41,765 bases of DNA from a virus. The translations under genes and the position numbers were made by a program. This document shows, piece after piece, positions 25,386 through 31,760 of the stretch. Under the pieces are notes generated by a model, which saw only the letters and a program-made list of their open reading frames with translations, made no database searches and was not told the origin of the DNA. Numbering within the stretch: the first letter of the stretch is position 1; the number at the start of each line of letters is the position of its first letter. The DNA is taken from positions 1-41,765 of the IMG/VR virus record IMGVR_UViG_3300050821_000824; one strand, written 5' to 3'.

Positions 25386-26411
25386 ATGAACATCAACGGC
25401 CACTACATCGGTCTCGGCATCGGCGATACCGGCGCGGAGATTCAGAAGATCAAAGCATTCATGCGCAAGAAATTCTCTTACGCTGCACTGCTTTCCGACA
25501 ACACCGTCTATGACGCCGCGCTGGCTGCGGTCGTCTCGGACATGCAGGCACGCTACGCCGCCAGCGGCACGCTCAAGCCGGGCACCTACACACCGGGCGT
25601 GATCAACCTCGACACCAAGTATGCGATGGGCTACCTCACCCGGCCCCCGGCTGAGTTGCCGATCTTCTTCACCGTCGAAGGGCACCTCTCGGACATGTGG
25701 GCCGGACCGTGCGCGGCCACCGCGCAGGCGCTTGAGGCCGAGGGGCGTTGCCGTTGGCAGCCGGTCGGATATGACAACGTCAGCCTGCCGTTCGATGACA
25801 GCTCAGGCATCAACGAGCTTGATCGACTGTTCTCCGACACCGCCGCATTCCCGCTGGCCCGGCCGTGGTTGGCGTCCTGCTTCTCGCAGGGCGCGCTGGT
25901 GTTCTGCCAGTTCTTCATGGATCAGGTGCAGAACCCGAACGGTAAGCACCACAACCGGTTCGCCACGTGGCGGGGGACGCTGGCGCATGGCAACCCGATG
26001 CGCGAGAAGGACGTCAACGCAGAGTGGGTACCGGACCCGCCGAAGCCCGGGACGCAAGGCATCTACGACCGGCACATGACGGGCACCGGCCCCGGTGGCG
26101 TCCTGGCAGCCCGCTGGCGGGAAGTGAACCGCACCGGCGACCTGTACGCAGAGAACTCCGACGACGAAGCGGGCAAGGACCGCACAGCCGTCTGTCTGGC
26201 CGTCGTCGACGGGCAACTGATGGGCGCCGGATCGCTGGCTGAGCGCATCTGGTTGCTGGCCAGCAACATCGGTGGCGAGGTGTGGCCGCTGTTCCAGGCC
26301 ATCGCCGGGGGCGTCCGATTCCTGCTGAACATGGCTCCTCACGGAACTTACGACCTTGGCCCCGGCATCGACTTCATGCGCGAGCGCCTCACCGAGCAGG
26401 TGGCGGCGTGA
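25386..26411 (+). CDS. lysB: Lysin B, mycolyl-arabinogalactan esterase
   Basis: 341 residues. Residues 1-85 form a peptidoglycan-binding-like domain (IGLGIGDTGAEIQKIKAFMR). The alpha/beta-hydrolase domain follows: IFFTVEGHLSDMWAG with the oxyanion region, nucleophile Ser167 in ASCFSQGALVF, and a C-terminal His319 in MAPHGTYD; an acidic residue in the DDEAGKDRTAV segment may complete the triad. Lysin B cleaves mycolic acids from arabinogalactan to release the outer membrane, which restricts the host to mycolate-bearing actinobacteria. The nucleophile motif is C-x-S-x-G in place of G-x-S-x-G. AGGGGACC ribosome site before the ATG. Confidence 0.87.
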   Translation: MNINGHYIGLGIGDTGAEIQKIKAFMRKKFSYAALLSDNTVYDAALAAVVSDMQARYAASGTLKPGTYTPGVINLDTKYAMGYLTRPPAELPIFFTVEGHLSDMWAGPCAATAQALEAEGRCRWQPVGYDNVSLPFDDSSGINELDRLFSDTAAFPLARPWLASCFSQGALVFCQFFMDQVQNPNGKHHNRFATWRGTLAHGNPMREKDVNAEWVPDPPKPGTQGIYDRHMTGTGPGGVLAARWREVNRTGDLYAENSDDEAGKDRTAVCLAVVDGQLMGAGSLAERIWLLASNIGGEVWPLFQAIAGGVRFLLNMAPHGTYDLGPGIDFMRERLTEQVAA

Positions 26412-26620
26412 AAATCAACCTGCTCCAGCCGACGCCGCAGCAGCGCCGGTACATCTATTTCGTGGCCCTCGCGGCGCTCGGCGTCCTGGTCGGCTACCAC
26501 TTGATCAGCTCGGACCAGGTTCCATTGTGGGCCGACCTGGTGGGCGCTGTGCTCGGCATGGGCGCCCCCGCCGTAGCCATCCCGGCGGTGAACCAGAAGA
26601 TCAACGAGGCAAAGCAGTGA
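26408..26620 (+). CDS. Small two-segment membrane protein, probable holin
   Basis: 70 residues from the GTG overlapping the lysB stop. Two hydrophobic segments (about 15-32, YIYFVALAALGVLVGYHL, and 41-60, WADLVGAVLGMGAPAVAI) with a short charged tail (NQKINEAKQ) give the profile of a class II holin. It would form the membrane lesion that releases lysin A. Confidence 0.62.
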   Translation: MKINLLQPTPQQRRYIYFVALAALGVLVGYHLISSDQVPLWADLVGAVLGMGAPAVAIPAVNQKINEAKQ

Positions 26621-26925
26621 GCGGCCAGGAGTGGATCGCTATCGCAGCGATGAGCATGACGCTGATGGCCGCGATCATCGGCGCGGTTGCCACGCTGTGG
26701 GGCAACCGCGACACCCGGAAGATCAAGGGGCAGGTCGTCAATGGTCACGGCGATGATCCGCCTTTGCGCGATGACATCGATTCGTTGAAGGCGCAGGGCG
26801 ACCGGACGGAGGGCCTGCTGAAGCTGCTGGTGGATCGGCAGCTCGAGCAAGGCCGCGACATCGGCGGCATCCGCGAGGAGCTCCGTGTTGAGCGGCAGGA
26901 GCGCATCGCCGGGGACCAGCGGTGA
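26617..26925 (+). CDS. Membrane-anchored coiled-coil protein (DUF2746-like), lysis cassette
   Basis: 102 residues from the GTG overlapping the previous stop. One N-terminal membrane segment (WIAIAAMSMTLMAAIIGAVA) is followed by a charged region and a coiled coil (DDIDSLKAQGDRTEGLLKLL, then RDIGGIREELRVERQERI). This matches the DUF2746-type proteins that sit beside holins in mycobacteriophages and may work as a holin partner or regulator. Confidence 0.6.
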   Translation: MSGQEWIAIAAMSMTLMAAIIGAVATLWGNRDTRKIKGQVVNGHGDDPPLRDDIDSLKAQGDRTEGLLKLLVDRQLEQGRDIGGIREELRVERQERIAGDQR

Positions 26926-27176
26926 CTGGGCGCCGCGCTGATCGTGGTTGGCTGACGATCGTCGAGTTCGTGCTCGGGCACAATGTCGTGGCCGCTGGGC
27001 GGGGCGACGAGATGCTGTCGGAGGCTTTCGACCGGTATCTGGCCAAGTATCCGGTGCTGATGCACGCGGTCGTGGTGCTGGTCGGGCTGCATCTGCTGAA
27101 TCGGCTGCCACGATTCGCCGACCCGCTGGCCGCGGTGATGGGCGGATTGGCCCGCGCTGTCGGACCTCTGCGATAA
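26922..27176 (+). CDS. Small membrane protein at end of lysis cassette
   Basis: 84 residues from a GTG overlapping the previous stop. An N-terminal segment (WLTIVEFVLGHNVVAAGRGD) precedes one clear hydrophobic segment (YPVLMHAVVVLVGLHLL). Similar small proteins close the lysis cassette in other mycobacteriophages, but the function is not known. The strong terminator follows within 25 bases. Confidence 0.55.
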   Translation: MTGRRADRGWLTIVEFVLGHNVVAAGRGDEMLSEAFDRYLAKYPVLMHAVVVLVGLHLLNRLPRFADPLAAVMGGLARAVGPLR

Positions 27177-27196
27177 CCTCCTGCATCAAACCGAAT

Positions 27197-27233
27197 AAAT
27201 CGCCCCCGACCCTCACCGGTCGGGGGCGATTTT
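27197..27233 (+). terminator. Strong intrinsic terminator closing the late operon
   Basis: A perfect 15-bp stem (27197-27211 with 27218-27232; core CGCCCCCGACC / GGTCGGGGGCG), 6-base loop CTCACC, and TTTT on the 3' side. The AAAT/ATTT flanks make it usable in both directions. It insulates late transcription from the lysogeny cargo genes. Confidence 0.88.
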
Positions 27234-27246
27234 CGTTTGCCGGGAG

Positions 27247-27252
27247 TACCGT
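27247..27252 (+). promoter_or_regulatory. Possible -10 box for leaderless exported nuclease
   Basis: TACCGT fits the mycobacterial TANNNT -10 pattern and ends 6 bases before the GTG at 27259, so transcription would start at or next to the start codon. No -35 hexamer is obvious, and no well-spaced Shine-Dalgarno exists. Suggestive only. Confidence 0.35.
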
Positions 27253-27258
27253 CGATCT

Positions 27259-27747
27259 GTGCGTAGTTACGTTGCCGCAGCGCTTCTCATAGCCTCGGGA
27301 TTGTTGCCGACCCCGAACGCCTCGGCCGCCACATGCCAGGCCCACAACGGGCTACCCGACTCCAGCTGCACGCCCGGCGACCGGGACCCGCGCGTCACAC
27401 CGGGCACCCTCGCAGACACCATCTGCGTGAAGGGCTGGTCCAAGTCTGTCCGGCCAGCGAAGAACGTCACCGACCAGATCAAGCGGGAACGCATGGCCGC
27501 CTACGGTGTCGAACCACCCGCCGGGCAATACGAGCTCGACCATCTGATCCCGATCGAGCTGGGCGGCGCGTCGACCGTCGCGAACCTGTGGCCGGAGCAG
27601 TGGGACGGACCGCTCGGAGCGCACCAGAAAGACCGGCTGGAGGATCGCCTGCACTCGCTGGTGTGCACTGGCCGGATGCAGCTCGATGCGGCGCAGCAGG
27701 TGTTCGCGACCGACTGGGTGAGCGCCTACCGGCAGAGCTTCAGCTAG
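27259..27747 (+). CDS. Exported HNH-type nuclease-like protein
   Basis: 162 residues with a Sec signal peptide: MRS, then a hydrophobic core YVAAALLIASGLL and a cleavage-type ASA end near residue 23. The mature part carries TICVKGWSKSVRPAKNVTDQ, then the HNH-like motif YELDHLIPIELGG (His/Asp centre) and ANLWPEQW. Cysteines at about 26, 37, 56 and 136 may form disulphides, consistent with export. Homologues of this ELDHLIP..NLWP group occur widely in bacteria and phages. It stands alone after the late terminator and next to attP, so lysogenic expression and a role in attacking incoming or environmental DNA are plausible but unproved. Confidence 0.65.
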   Translation: MRSYVAAALLIASGLLPTPNASAATCQAHNGLPDSSCTPGDRDPRVTPGTLADTICVKGWSKSVRPAKNVTDQIKRERMAAYGVEPPAGQYELDHLIPIELGGASTVANLWPEQWDGPLGAHQKDRLEDRLHSLVCTGRMQLDAAQQVFATDWVSAYRQSFS

Positions 27748-28202
27748 TCGGGGAGGTTCCTCGGGTTCACGCCGAGCAAGAACAACATGAGCCGTGCCGC
27801 GGCGAACAGGTACGCCATCAGTACCAGGGCCGTGACGATCAGTGCCAGCATGTAGCCGGTGCCGCCGGATGCCGTGTCCCAGAACGCCCAGACGAACACG
27901 CCGCCGATGATGGCGATCGGTGACGTGATGACGAGTGCGGCGATCAGACAAAGGATCGACTTGGTCCTGGTGATCGGGGCGACGGTCGTGGGCGGGGTGC
28001 TGATCTTTCCCGCGCCGATCTTTCGGGTGTCGCGATAAGAGAGCCCGGTGCCCGGGAGTCCGGCCGAGAGGGTGCGCTGACCTTTGCTGTTCACGGTGAC
28101 ATGCGCCCCTCGCAGGCCACCGGTCACCGATACCGACTTGGCATTGAGGTTCAACTTCACCCCAGGTGCCAGTTTTACGATCTTGCGGAACCGCATTCCC
28201 AT
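27744..28202 (-). CDS. DUF4236 membrane protein, probable lysogeny gene
   Basis: 152 residues on the reverse strand. The N-terminal 55 residues match the DUF4236 pattern: FRKIVKLAPGVKLNLN, VSVTGGLRGAHVTVNSKGQR, then SAGLPGTGLSYR. Two membrane segments follow (about 83-108, ILCLIAALVITSPIAIIGGV, and 118-143, YMLALIVTALVLMAYLFAAA). The first of two close ATGs is favoured because AAGGGG lies 7 bases before it. It converges on the exported nuclease gene with a 4-base overlap of the 3' ends. Its partner upstream is the secreted four-cysteine protein, 32 bases away. Confidence 0.68.
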   Translation of the reverse strand: MGMRFRKIVKLAPGVKLNLNAKSVSVTGGLRGAHVTVNSKGQRTLSAGLPGTGLSYRDTRKIGAGKISTPPTTVAPITRTKSILCLIAALVITSPIAIIGGVFVWAFWDTASGGTGYMLALIVTALVLMAYLFAAARLMLFLLGVNPRNLPD

Positions 28203-28234
28203 GGCAAAACCCCTTCATCGCGAACGATAGAGGT

Positions 28235-28561
28235 TCACGACGGCAACCTCCAGCAGTCCTTGTTCTCCGCTTCATTGATCATGATTGGGACGAAAGCCTG
28301 GTTACTCAGCACGCCACTGGGAAATGGCGGCGTCATGGTGAGTTCGGCAAGATAGTTCCCGTCGCCCGGCTGCTCACTGGGAGATAGATGGCACCGCGGT
28401 CGCGGATCGGCTGACATGCAGTCACCGCGCCCATCAATACCGTGAGCGACGAACGCACCCCCCACGTCGGCGCAGGTCCATGTACCGGGGCTGGCGGATG
28501 CCGATGGCGTGACGCTAGCGGCGACTACCGACATGACGATCAGAGACAGCGACCAGCGCAT
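28235..28561 (-). CDS. Secreted small four-cysteine protein, probable lysogeny gene
   Basis: 108 residues from the ATG at 28561, chosen because GGGAGGGAGC sits 6 bases before it on the reverse strand. Signal peptide MRWSLSLIVMSVVAASVTPS with an ASA cleavage end near residue 23. The mature protein has four cysteines (TWTCADVGG, GRGDCMSAD, RPRCHLSP, KDCWRLPS), suggesting two disulphides. No family recognised. The location between lysis genes and attP on the opposite strand to the late genes is typical for genes expressed from a prophage that alter the host surface. Confidence 0.6.
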   Translation of the reverse strand: MRWSLSLIVMSVVAASVTPSASASPGTWTCADVGGAFVAHGIDGRGDCMSADPRPRCHLSPSEQPGDGNYLAELTMTPPFPSGVLSNQAFVPIMINEAENKDCWRLPS

Positions 28562-28598
28562 AGCAAAGCTCCCTCCCGGTGACCCAACCGAGAAGTGG

Positions 28599-28604
28599 AG
28601 CATA
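28599..28604 (-). promoter_or_regulatory. Possible -10 box for the reverse lysogeny operon
   Basis: On the reverse strand TATGCT lies 38 bases before the ATG of the secreted protein gene, at a distance that leaves room for the GGGAGGGAGC ribosome site. No good -35 hexamer was found at 16-18 bases. Confidence 0.35.
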
Positions 28605-28689
28605 GCGCCGGAATGGTCGCTCAGCCGCGCAATTCAGCTAACGCTCAGGTAGTGCCCCGGACGGTACGCCCGGCCACCGACATGCCCGT

Positions 28690-28713
28690 GTGGATGTGTG
28701 GATGCGCATCCAC
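28690..28713 (+). repeat. GTGGATG repeats with 16-bp palindrome in attP region
   Basis: GTGGATG occurs at 28690-28696 and 28698-28704, and the second copy forms the left half of the perfect palindrome GTGGATGCGCATCCAC (28698-28713). It lies about 90-110 bases upstream of the tRNA-like core. Candidate binding site for excisionase, integrase arms or the repressor. Confidence 0.5.
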
Positions 28714-28775
28714 GTCGGCGCCAGTTTTCCCAGGTCGTGACGCGGATCTACACGTACCGCAAATGGGCTGTTTTT

Positions 28776-28851
28776 GCAGGTCAAACCCCCGTGACCTGCG
28801 ATTTGCAAGGGGTTCGAATCCCCTTAGCTCCACCGTTTACGCAGGTCAAAC
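28776..28851 (+). other. attP: integrase arm-type repeats flanking the core
   Basis: GCAGGTCAAAC occurs at 28776-28786 and again at 28841-28851 in the same orientation, with a partial inverted copy (GTGACCTGC) at 28791-28799. They bracket the tRNA-derived core. The layout (core between direct arm sites, 70 bases upstream of int) is that of a tyrosine-integrase attP. The stretch 28562-28918 has no convincing gene and holds only these sites and the palindrome. Confidence 0.7.
28803..28834 (+). other. attP core: 3' end of a tRNA gene, probably tRNA-Ala
   Basis: T-stem AGGGG/CCCCT (28808-28812, 28820-28824) with loop TTCGAAT, then acceptor strand TAGCTCC, discriminator A and CC. No D-arm or anticodon arm precedes it, so it is a tRNA 3' fragment of the type carried by phages to restore the target tRNA after integration. 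The acceptor strand would pair with GGGGCTA to give G3-U70, the alanine identity pair. That assignment depends on an unseen host sequence. Confidence 0.72.
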
Positions 28852-28906
28852 GGTACGGATTAAGGCAAAACGCCAATCCACACCACCAATCCACAAACCG
28901 AGGTTT

Positions 28907-28912
28907 TACAAT
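28907..28912 (+). promoter_or_regulatory. Candidate -10 for a leaderless integrase mRNA
   Basis: TACAAT differs from TATAAT at one base and ends 6 bases before the int ATG at 28919, placing the transcript start at the A of the ATG. The nearest purine-rich run (GAGG, 28900-28903) is 15 bases from the ATG, too far for a normal ribosome site. No consensus -35 seen. Confidence 0.5.
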
Positions 28913-28918
28913 CGGTGT

Positions 28919-30037
28919 ATGGCATCAGTCCGGCCCGGCCCGCTGCTCGCGGACGGCACCCGAAAATGGCAGGTCCGCTACCGCATCGGCGGCCGCCAAT
29001 CCTCGCTTACCTTGGGCGATGAGCAAGAGGCCTACGACTTCGCCGCGCTCGTCGACGCCGTGGGTCCACAGCGCGCCCTCGATGCCCACCACGTCGACAC
29101 CGAGCGGATTCGTGGCGCCAACAATGGCATGACCGTGGATAAGTGGCTGGGTATCCACATCGACGGCCTCACTGGCGTCAAGCAGTACACGCTCGACAAG
29201 TACCGCGAATACCGAGCCAACGACTTCCCGGCACTCGGCCCGATGCCGCTCGCCGCGCTCACCGAGGCTGACATCGCCGAATGGGTCCGGTGGTTGGAAG
29301 CCAAGAAGAACAAGCCGAAGACCATCAAAAACAAGCACGGGTTTCTGTCTGGGGCGCTGGGCAAGGCCATCCCGAAGCACCTGGCAACCAACCCGGCGGC
29401 TGGCACACGGCTACCGCGTCACACAGGTACCGGCGACGAATCCGACACCGACGACATGCGGATGCTCACCACCACCGAGTTCGATGCGCTGCTTGCGGCC
29501 ACGTCCGAGTACTGGCGCCCCATGGTGTTGTTCATGGGCCGATCCGGCGCCCGCTGGGGCGAGGTGGCCGCGCTCAAGCCGACCGACGTCGATCGCAAGA
29601 ATGGCACCGTCCGCATCCGCCGCGCCTGGGAGTACTCGACCAAGGGCTACACGATCGGGTCAACGAAAACCGTCCGCTCCGATCGCACCATCAACGTCGC
29701 TACCAAGGTGCTCGAGCAGCTCGACTACACGGGCGAGTGGCTGTTTACGAACAGCGGGCGCGGCAGACGTGGCGCTGGCGGTGCCGTGCGGTACCAGAAC
29801 TTCCGCCGCAACGTCTGGATTCCGGCCGTCACCGCAGCCAAACTCGACCCTGCGCCCACGCCGCATGACCTTCGGCATTCCTGCGCGTCGTGGATGATCG
29901 GCGCCGGCGTACCGATCGCGATCGTGTCTAGGCATCTCGGGCACGAGTCCATCAAGATCACGATGGACGTATACGGCGACGTCGCCCGCGACAGCTTCGC
30001 GCAGGCCGCCGACGCGCTAGACAAGCTCTGGGACTAG
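28919..30037 (+). CDS. int: Tyrosine integrase
   Basis: 372 residues. N-terminal arm-binding domain (VRPGPLLADGTRKWQVRYRI), core-binding domain (about 85-165, TVDKWLGIHIDGLTGVKQYT to the helical GFLSGALGKAIPKHL), catalytic domain with Arg212 in RSGARWGEVAAL, His316-x-x-Arg319 in HDLRHSCASWM, His342 in LGHESIKIT and nucleophile Tyr352 in DVYGDVA. All key residues are present. It joins attP to the bacterial tRNA attB. I use the ATG at 28919; the frame is open upstream through attP but gives no phage-like protein there. Confidence 0.92.
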   Translation: MASVRPGPLLADGTRKWQVRYRIGGRQSSLTLGDEQEAYDFAALVDAVGPQRALDAHHVDTERIRGANNGMTVDKWLGIHIDGLTGVKQYTLDKYREYRANDFPALGPMPLAALTEADIAEWVRWLEAKKNKPKTIKNKHGFLSGALGKAIPKHLATNPAAGTRLPRHTGTGDESDTDDMRMLTTTEFDALLAATSEYWRPMVLFMGRSGARWGEVAALKPTDVDRKNGTVRIRRAWEYSTKGYTIGSTKTVRSDRTINVATKVLEQLDYTGEWLFTNSGRGRRGAGGAVRYQNFRRNVWIPAVTAAKLDPAPTPHDLRHSCASWMIGAGVPIAIVSRHLGHESIKITMDVYGDVARDSFAQAADALDKLWD

Positions 30038-30514
30038 GAACAGCTCAGCCGCCGGTACCCGCGAATCGTTGATTGCTGTGGGTGTTGCTGTGGCGAGTTC
30101 CCTAGAATTGCGGTGGCAACTTTGGTATGTGGACTAGCTTTCTGCAGCGCGAGGCCTTCGGGCGTATCCGCGTGTCGGTGCTGAGATTGTCTGCACCATG
30201 CGGTTTTTCGAAAAATGACGACGGCAAATTAAGCCCCCCCCCCCCGCTGTTTTGGAGGTACCGCTACCTGTGGGTTGTTGTCTACCTGGCAAACGGTGGG
30301 GGCATTGTTATCGGGCTCGGTGGGACTACCACCCACAATCTTCTAATACGTAAATATTGGGTGTCGTTGGCGTGCATACTCACCGGTAGCAGCGGAGCTT
30401 CGAGGGTGGGTGTGCCAGTGCGGGGAGACGTTGTCTGGCGGCCCTGACGACCTCGATCGTCTCCGTCGTGAATACCTTCACCGCATTGAGGACCATCCGC
30501 CAAGCACATGGTCG
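30038..30514. other. Gene-poor interval with C12 tract and palindromes
   Basis: Between int and the repressor gene lie 477 bases with a more AT-rich, irregular composition. Visible structures: the perfect palindrome TTTTTCGAAAAA (30204-30215), a run of exactly 12 C (30234-30245), and a short hairpin AGGTA-CCGC-TACCT (30256-30269) next to GGAGG. The forward frame at 30127-30447 crosses the C-run and has no protein-like character. The interval must contain the 3' end of the leftward repressor transcript, but no clear T-run terminator was found. Confidence 0.5.
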
Positions 30515-31033
30515 TCAAGCCTTCTCGCGGTTGTCGTCAACGCCATAGATATCCAGTTCGGCCCCGGCGGCGGCGGTGGCGGCGTCGATGGTCGCCCCAA
30601 TCTCACCGTCGTCCGCTAGATCGCCGGGGGTCTTCTGGTCTTCGGCCGCTTTGCTCGGTGTTCCCGCCTGCGTGGCCGTACTAGACCGGAATTGCCGCAG
30701 CATGACGAGCAGCGTGTCCTTGTCGCGATCGGATAGCCGAGTGTCGAGCCGGATGGCTTGCTCGGGGTCCATGGTGCCGTAGGCCGGCAGTGTGATGCCC
30801 ATGGATTCGATGGCAGCCGTGGCGACCTGGGCGGGCGTGATGCGCAGCCCTGCGGCGAGTGCATAGATGATTTCGCCCTTGATGGACACCAGCGGATTTC
30901 GGTACCGCGAGATGTTTGATTTCGATAGGACATGACCCTGTTCCTTTGCGTTGCGCACCAGGTCCGGATCGGACCAGCTGTTGGCGGCCTTAATGCCGTC
31001 AATCAGCCTGGCTAGCTGGTGCTTTGATGCCAT
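30515..31033 (-). CDS. Immunity repressor (helix-turn-helix)
   Basis: 172 residues on the reverse strand. The N-terminal half is a Cro/CI-type helix-turn-helix (SKHQLARLIDGIKAANSWSD, KEQGHVLSKSNISRYRNPLV, then IKGEIIYALAAGLRITPAQV), a pattern shared with actinophage repressors and mycobacterial HTH proteins. The C-terminal part is acidic (QKTPGDLADDGEIG) with no peptidase motif, so induction by self-cleavage is not indicated. I use the ATG at 31033 because GGAG lies 9 bases before it; a second ATG at 31048 has no ribosome site. It is divergent from the Cro-like gene, with operator-like repeats between them. Confidence 0.8.
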   Translation of the reverse strand: MASKHQLARLIDGIKAANSWSDPDLVRNAKEQGHVLSKSNISRYRNPLVSIKGEIIYALAAGLRITPAQVATAAIESMGITLPAYGTMDPEQAIRLDTRLSDRDKDTLLVMLRQFRSSTATQAGTPSKAAEDQKTPGDLADDGEIGATIDAATAAAGAELDIYGVDDNREKA

Positions 31034-31099
31034 ACGCAAAGGCTCCATCTTTACTGGAGGGTTCGTCCACTGGCGGTGGGCACTGGTCCCGGTTTAGCA

Positions 31100-31109
31100 C
31101 TGGACACCA
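31100..31109 (+). promoter_or_regulatory. Operator-like site O1
   Basis: CTGGACACCA, the first of three near-identical 10-mers in the repressor/Cro interval. It lies about 67 bases upstream of the repressor start, where it could control the repressor's own promoter. Confidence 0.55.
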
Positions 31110-31181
31110 ATTGATGCCTGCCGCCTAGGTCGAATCGTTGCAGGTGGGCGCCTATCTGGCAAAGCACATGAGTGTGATTTC

Positions 31182-31211
31182 TTGACAACTGGGCACCAGC
31201 CGCGCTCTAAT
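31182..31211 (+). promoter_or_regulatory. Strong rightward early promoter (PR)
   Basis: Perfect TTGACA (31182-31187), 18-base spacer, then TCTAAT (31206-31211), the best sigma-70/SigA-type promoter in the window. Transcription would begin near 31218 and run into the Cro-like gene and the early operon. An operator-like site fills the spacer and another lies just after the start point. Confidence 0.85.
31189..31198 (+). promoter_or_regulatory. Operator-like site O2, within PR
   Basis: CTGGGCACCA inside the PR spacer, two bases after the -35 hexamer. A bound repressor here would block polymerase. Confidence 0.6.
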
Positions 31212-31222
31212 GGACAGGAAAG

Positions 31223-31232
31223 CTGGACACCA
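31223..31232 (+). promoter_or_regulatory. Operator-like site O3, just downstream of PR
   Basis: CTGGACACCA, identical to O1, beginning about 5 bases after the expected start point and 34 bases after O2. A further 9/10 match (CTGGACACCG) lies inside the Cro-like gene at 31429-31438 and may be chance. Confidence 0.6.
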
Positions 31233-31248
31233 CGGACAGGAGCATGTA

Positions 31249-31554
31249 ATGTCGAGCACATCCCAAATCGCACGAAATCTCGGGGAGGTGTACATGATCC
31301 TGCGAGACCGCAAGAAGTTGGCACGCATCATGGTCATTCAAGAGGAGACCCAGCGGTCACTGTCATCTGCGGCCGGCTGGAAGTCGCACTCGTACCTCGG
31401 GCGCCTGCTGCGGGGTGAGGTCAAGACTCTGGACACCGACGCCGCTCTGCGCATCGCGCACCGCCTCCGCGTCCCGGTCGACGATCTTTTTTTGATCAAA
31501 GTGGACAGTAATTCTGGCGATATCAGCCAGGGAAACAGTCCACACGCTGCATAA
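31249..31554 (+). CDS. Cro-like helix-turn-helix regulator
   Basis: 101 residues from the ATG at 31249, chosen for ACAGGAG at 31236-31242 six bases upstream; the ATG at 31210 lies within the promoter. The protein has an HTH fold: QIARNLGEVYMILRDRKKLA, SLSSAAGWKSHSYLGRLLRG, then TDAALRIAHRLRVPVDDLF. It is the first gene of the rightward operon and divergent from the repressor, the usual Cro position. It may repress the repressor promoter through the same operator-like sites. Confidence 0.75.
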   Translation: MSSTSQIARNLGEVYMILRDRKKLARIMVIQEETQRSLSSAAGWKSHSYLGRLLRGEVKTLDTDAALRIAHRLRVPVDDLFLIKVDSNSGDISQGNSPHAA

Positions 31555-31558
31555 CAAA

Positions 31559-31587
31559 GCGCCCACCGCGTGCAAGGCGATGGGCGC
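31559..31587 (+). promoter_or_regulatory. Stem-loop in early leader (SL element 2)
   Basis: GCGCCCA pairs with TGGGCGC, then a single C/A mismatch, 3 pairs (CGC/GCG) and a 7-base loop GTGCAAG. The geometry is the same as at 2960-2988, with different bases. It is followed by ACCGACAACCGAAAGGA, the ribosome site of the gene at 31611. No T-run. Confidence 0.6.
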
Positions 31588-31610
31588 ACCGACAACCGAA
31601 AGGACCTTCG

Positions 31611-31760
31611 ATGTCAGAACTAGATCATACCGGCGAGGACCGCATCCGCGAGATCGTCCGCGAAGAGGTTGAAAGCATCGCCACCGAGTCGGTGCGGGAA
31701 GCACTTAAAGCTTTGACCAAGGCCGGAATCTTGGAAGTTCGCGGCGGTGGTGAATCGTGA
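31611..31760 (+). CDS. 49-residue helical protein, function unknown
   Basis: ATG with GAAAGGA at 31598-31604 (6-base gap), one of the clearest ribosome sites in the early region. The product is short, charged and helical (GEDRIREIVREEVESIATES, ALKALTKAGILEVRGGGES). The segment EDRIREIVREE is close to EDRVRQIIREE near the start of the protein at 32206, so the two may share an oligomerisation or protein-binding helix. Confidence 0.65.
   Translation: MSELDHTGEDRIREIVREEVESIATESVREALKALTKAGILEVRGGGES

Noticed and set aside
28803-28834. A complete phage tRNA gene
   Set aside because: Only the T-arm and acceptor 3' strand are present; no D-arm, anticodon arm or 5' acceptor strand precedes them. 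It is the attP core.
30127-30447. Forward 106-codon frame between int and the repressor
   Set aside because: It runs through the C12 tract, lacks a ribosome site and has no protein-like pattern.
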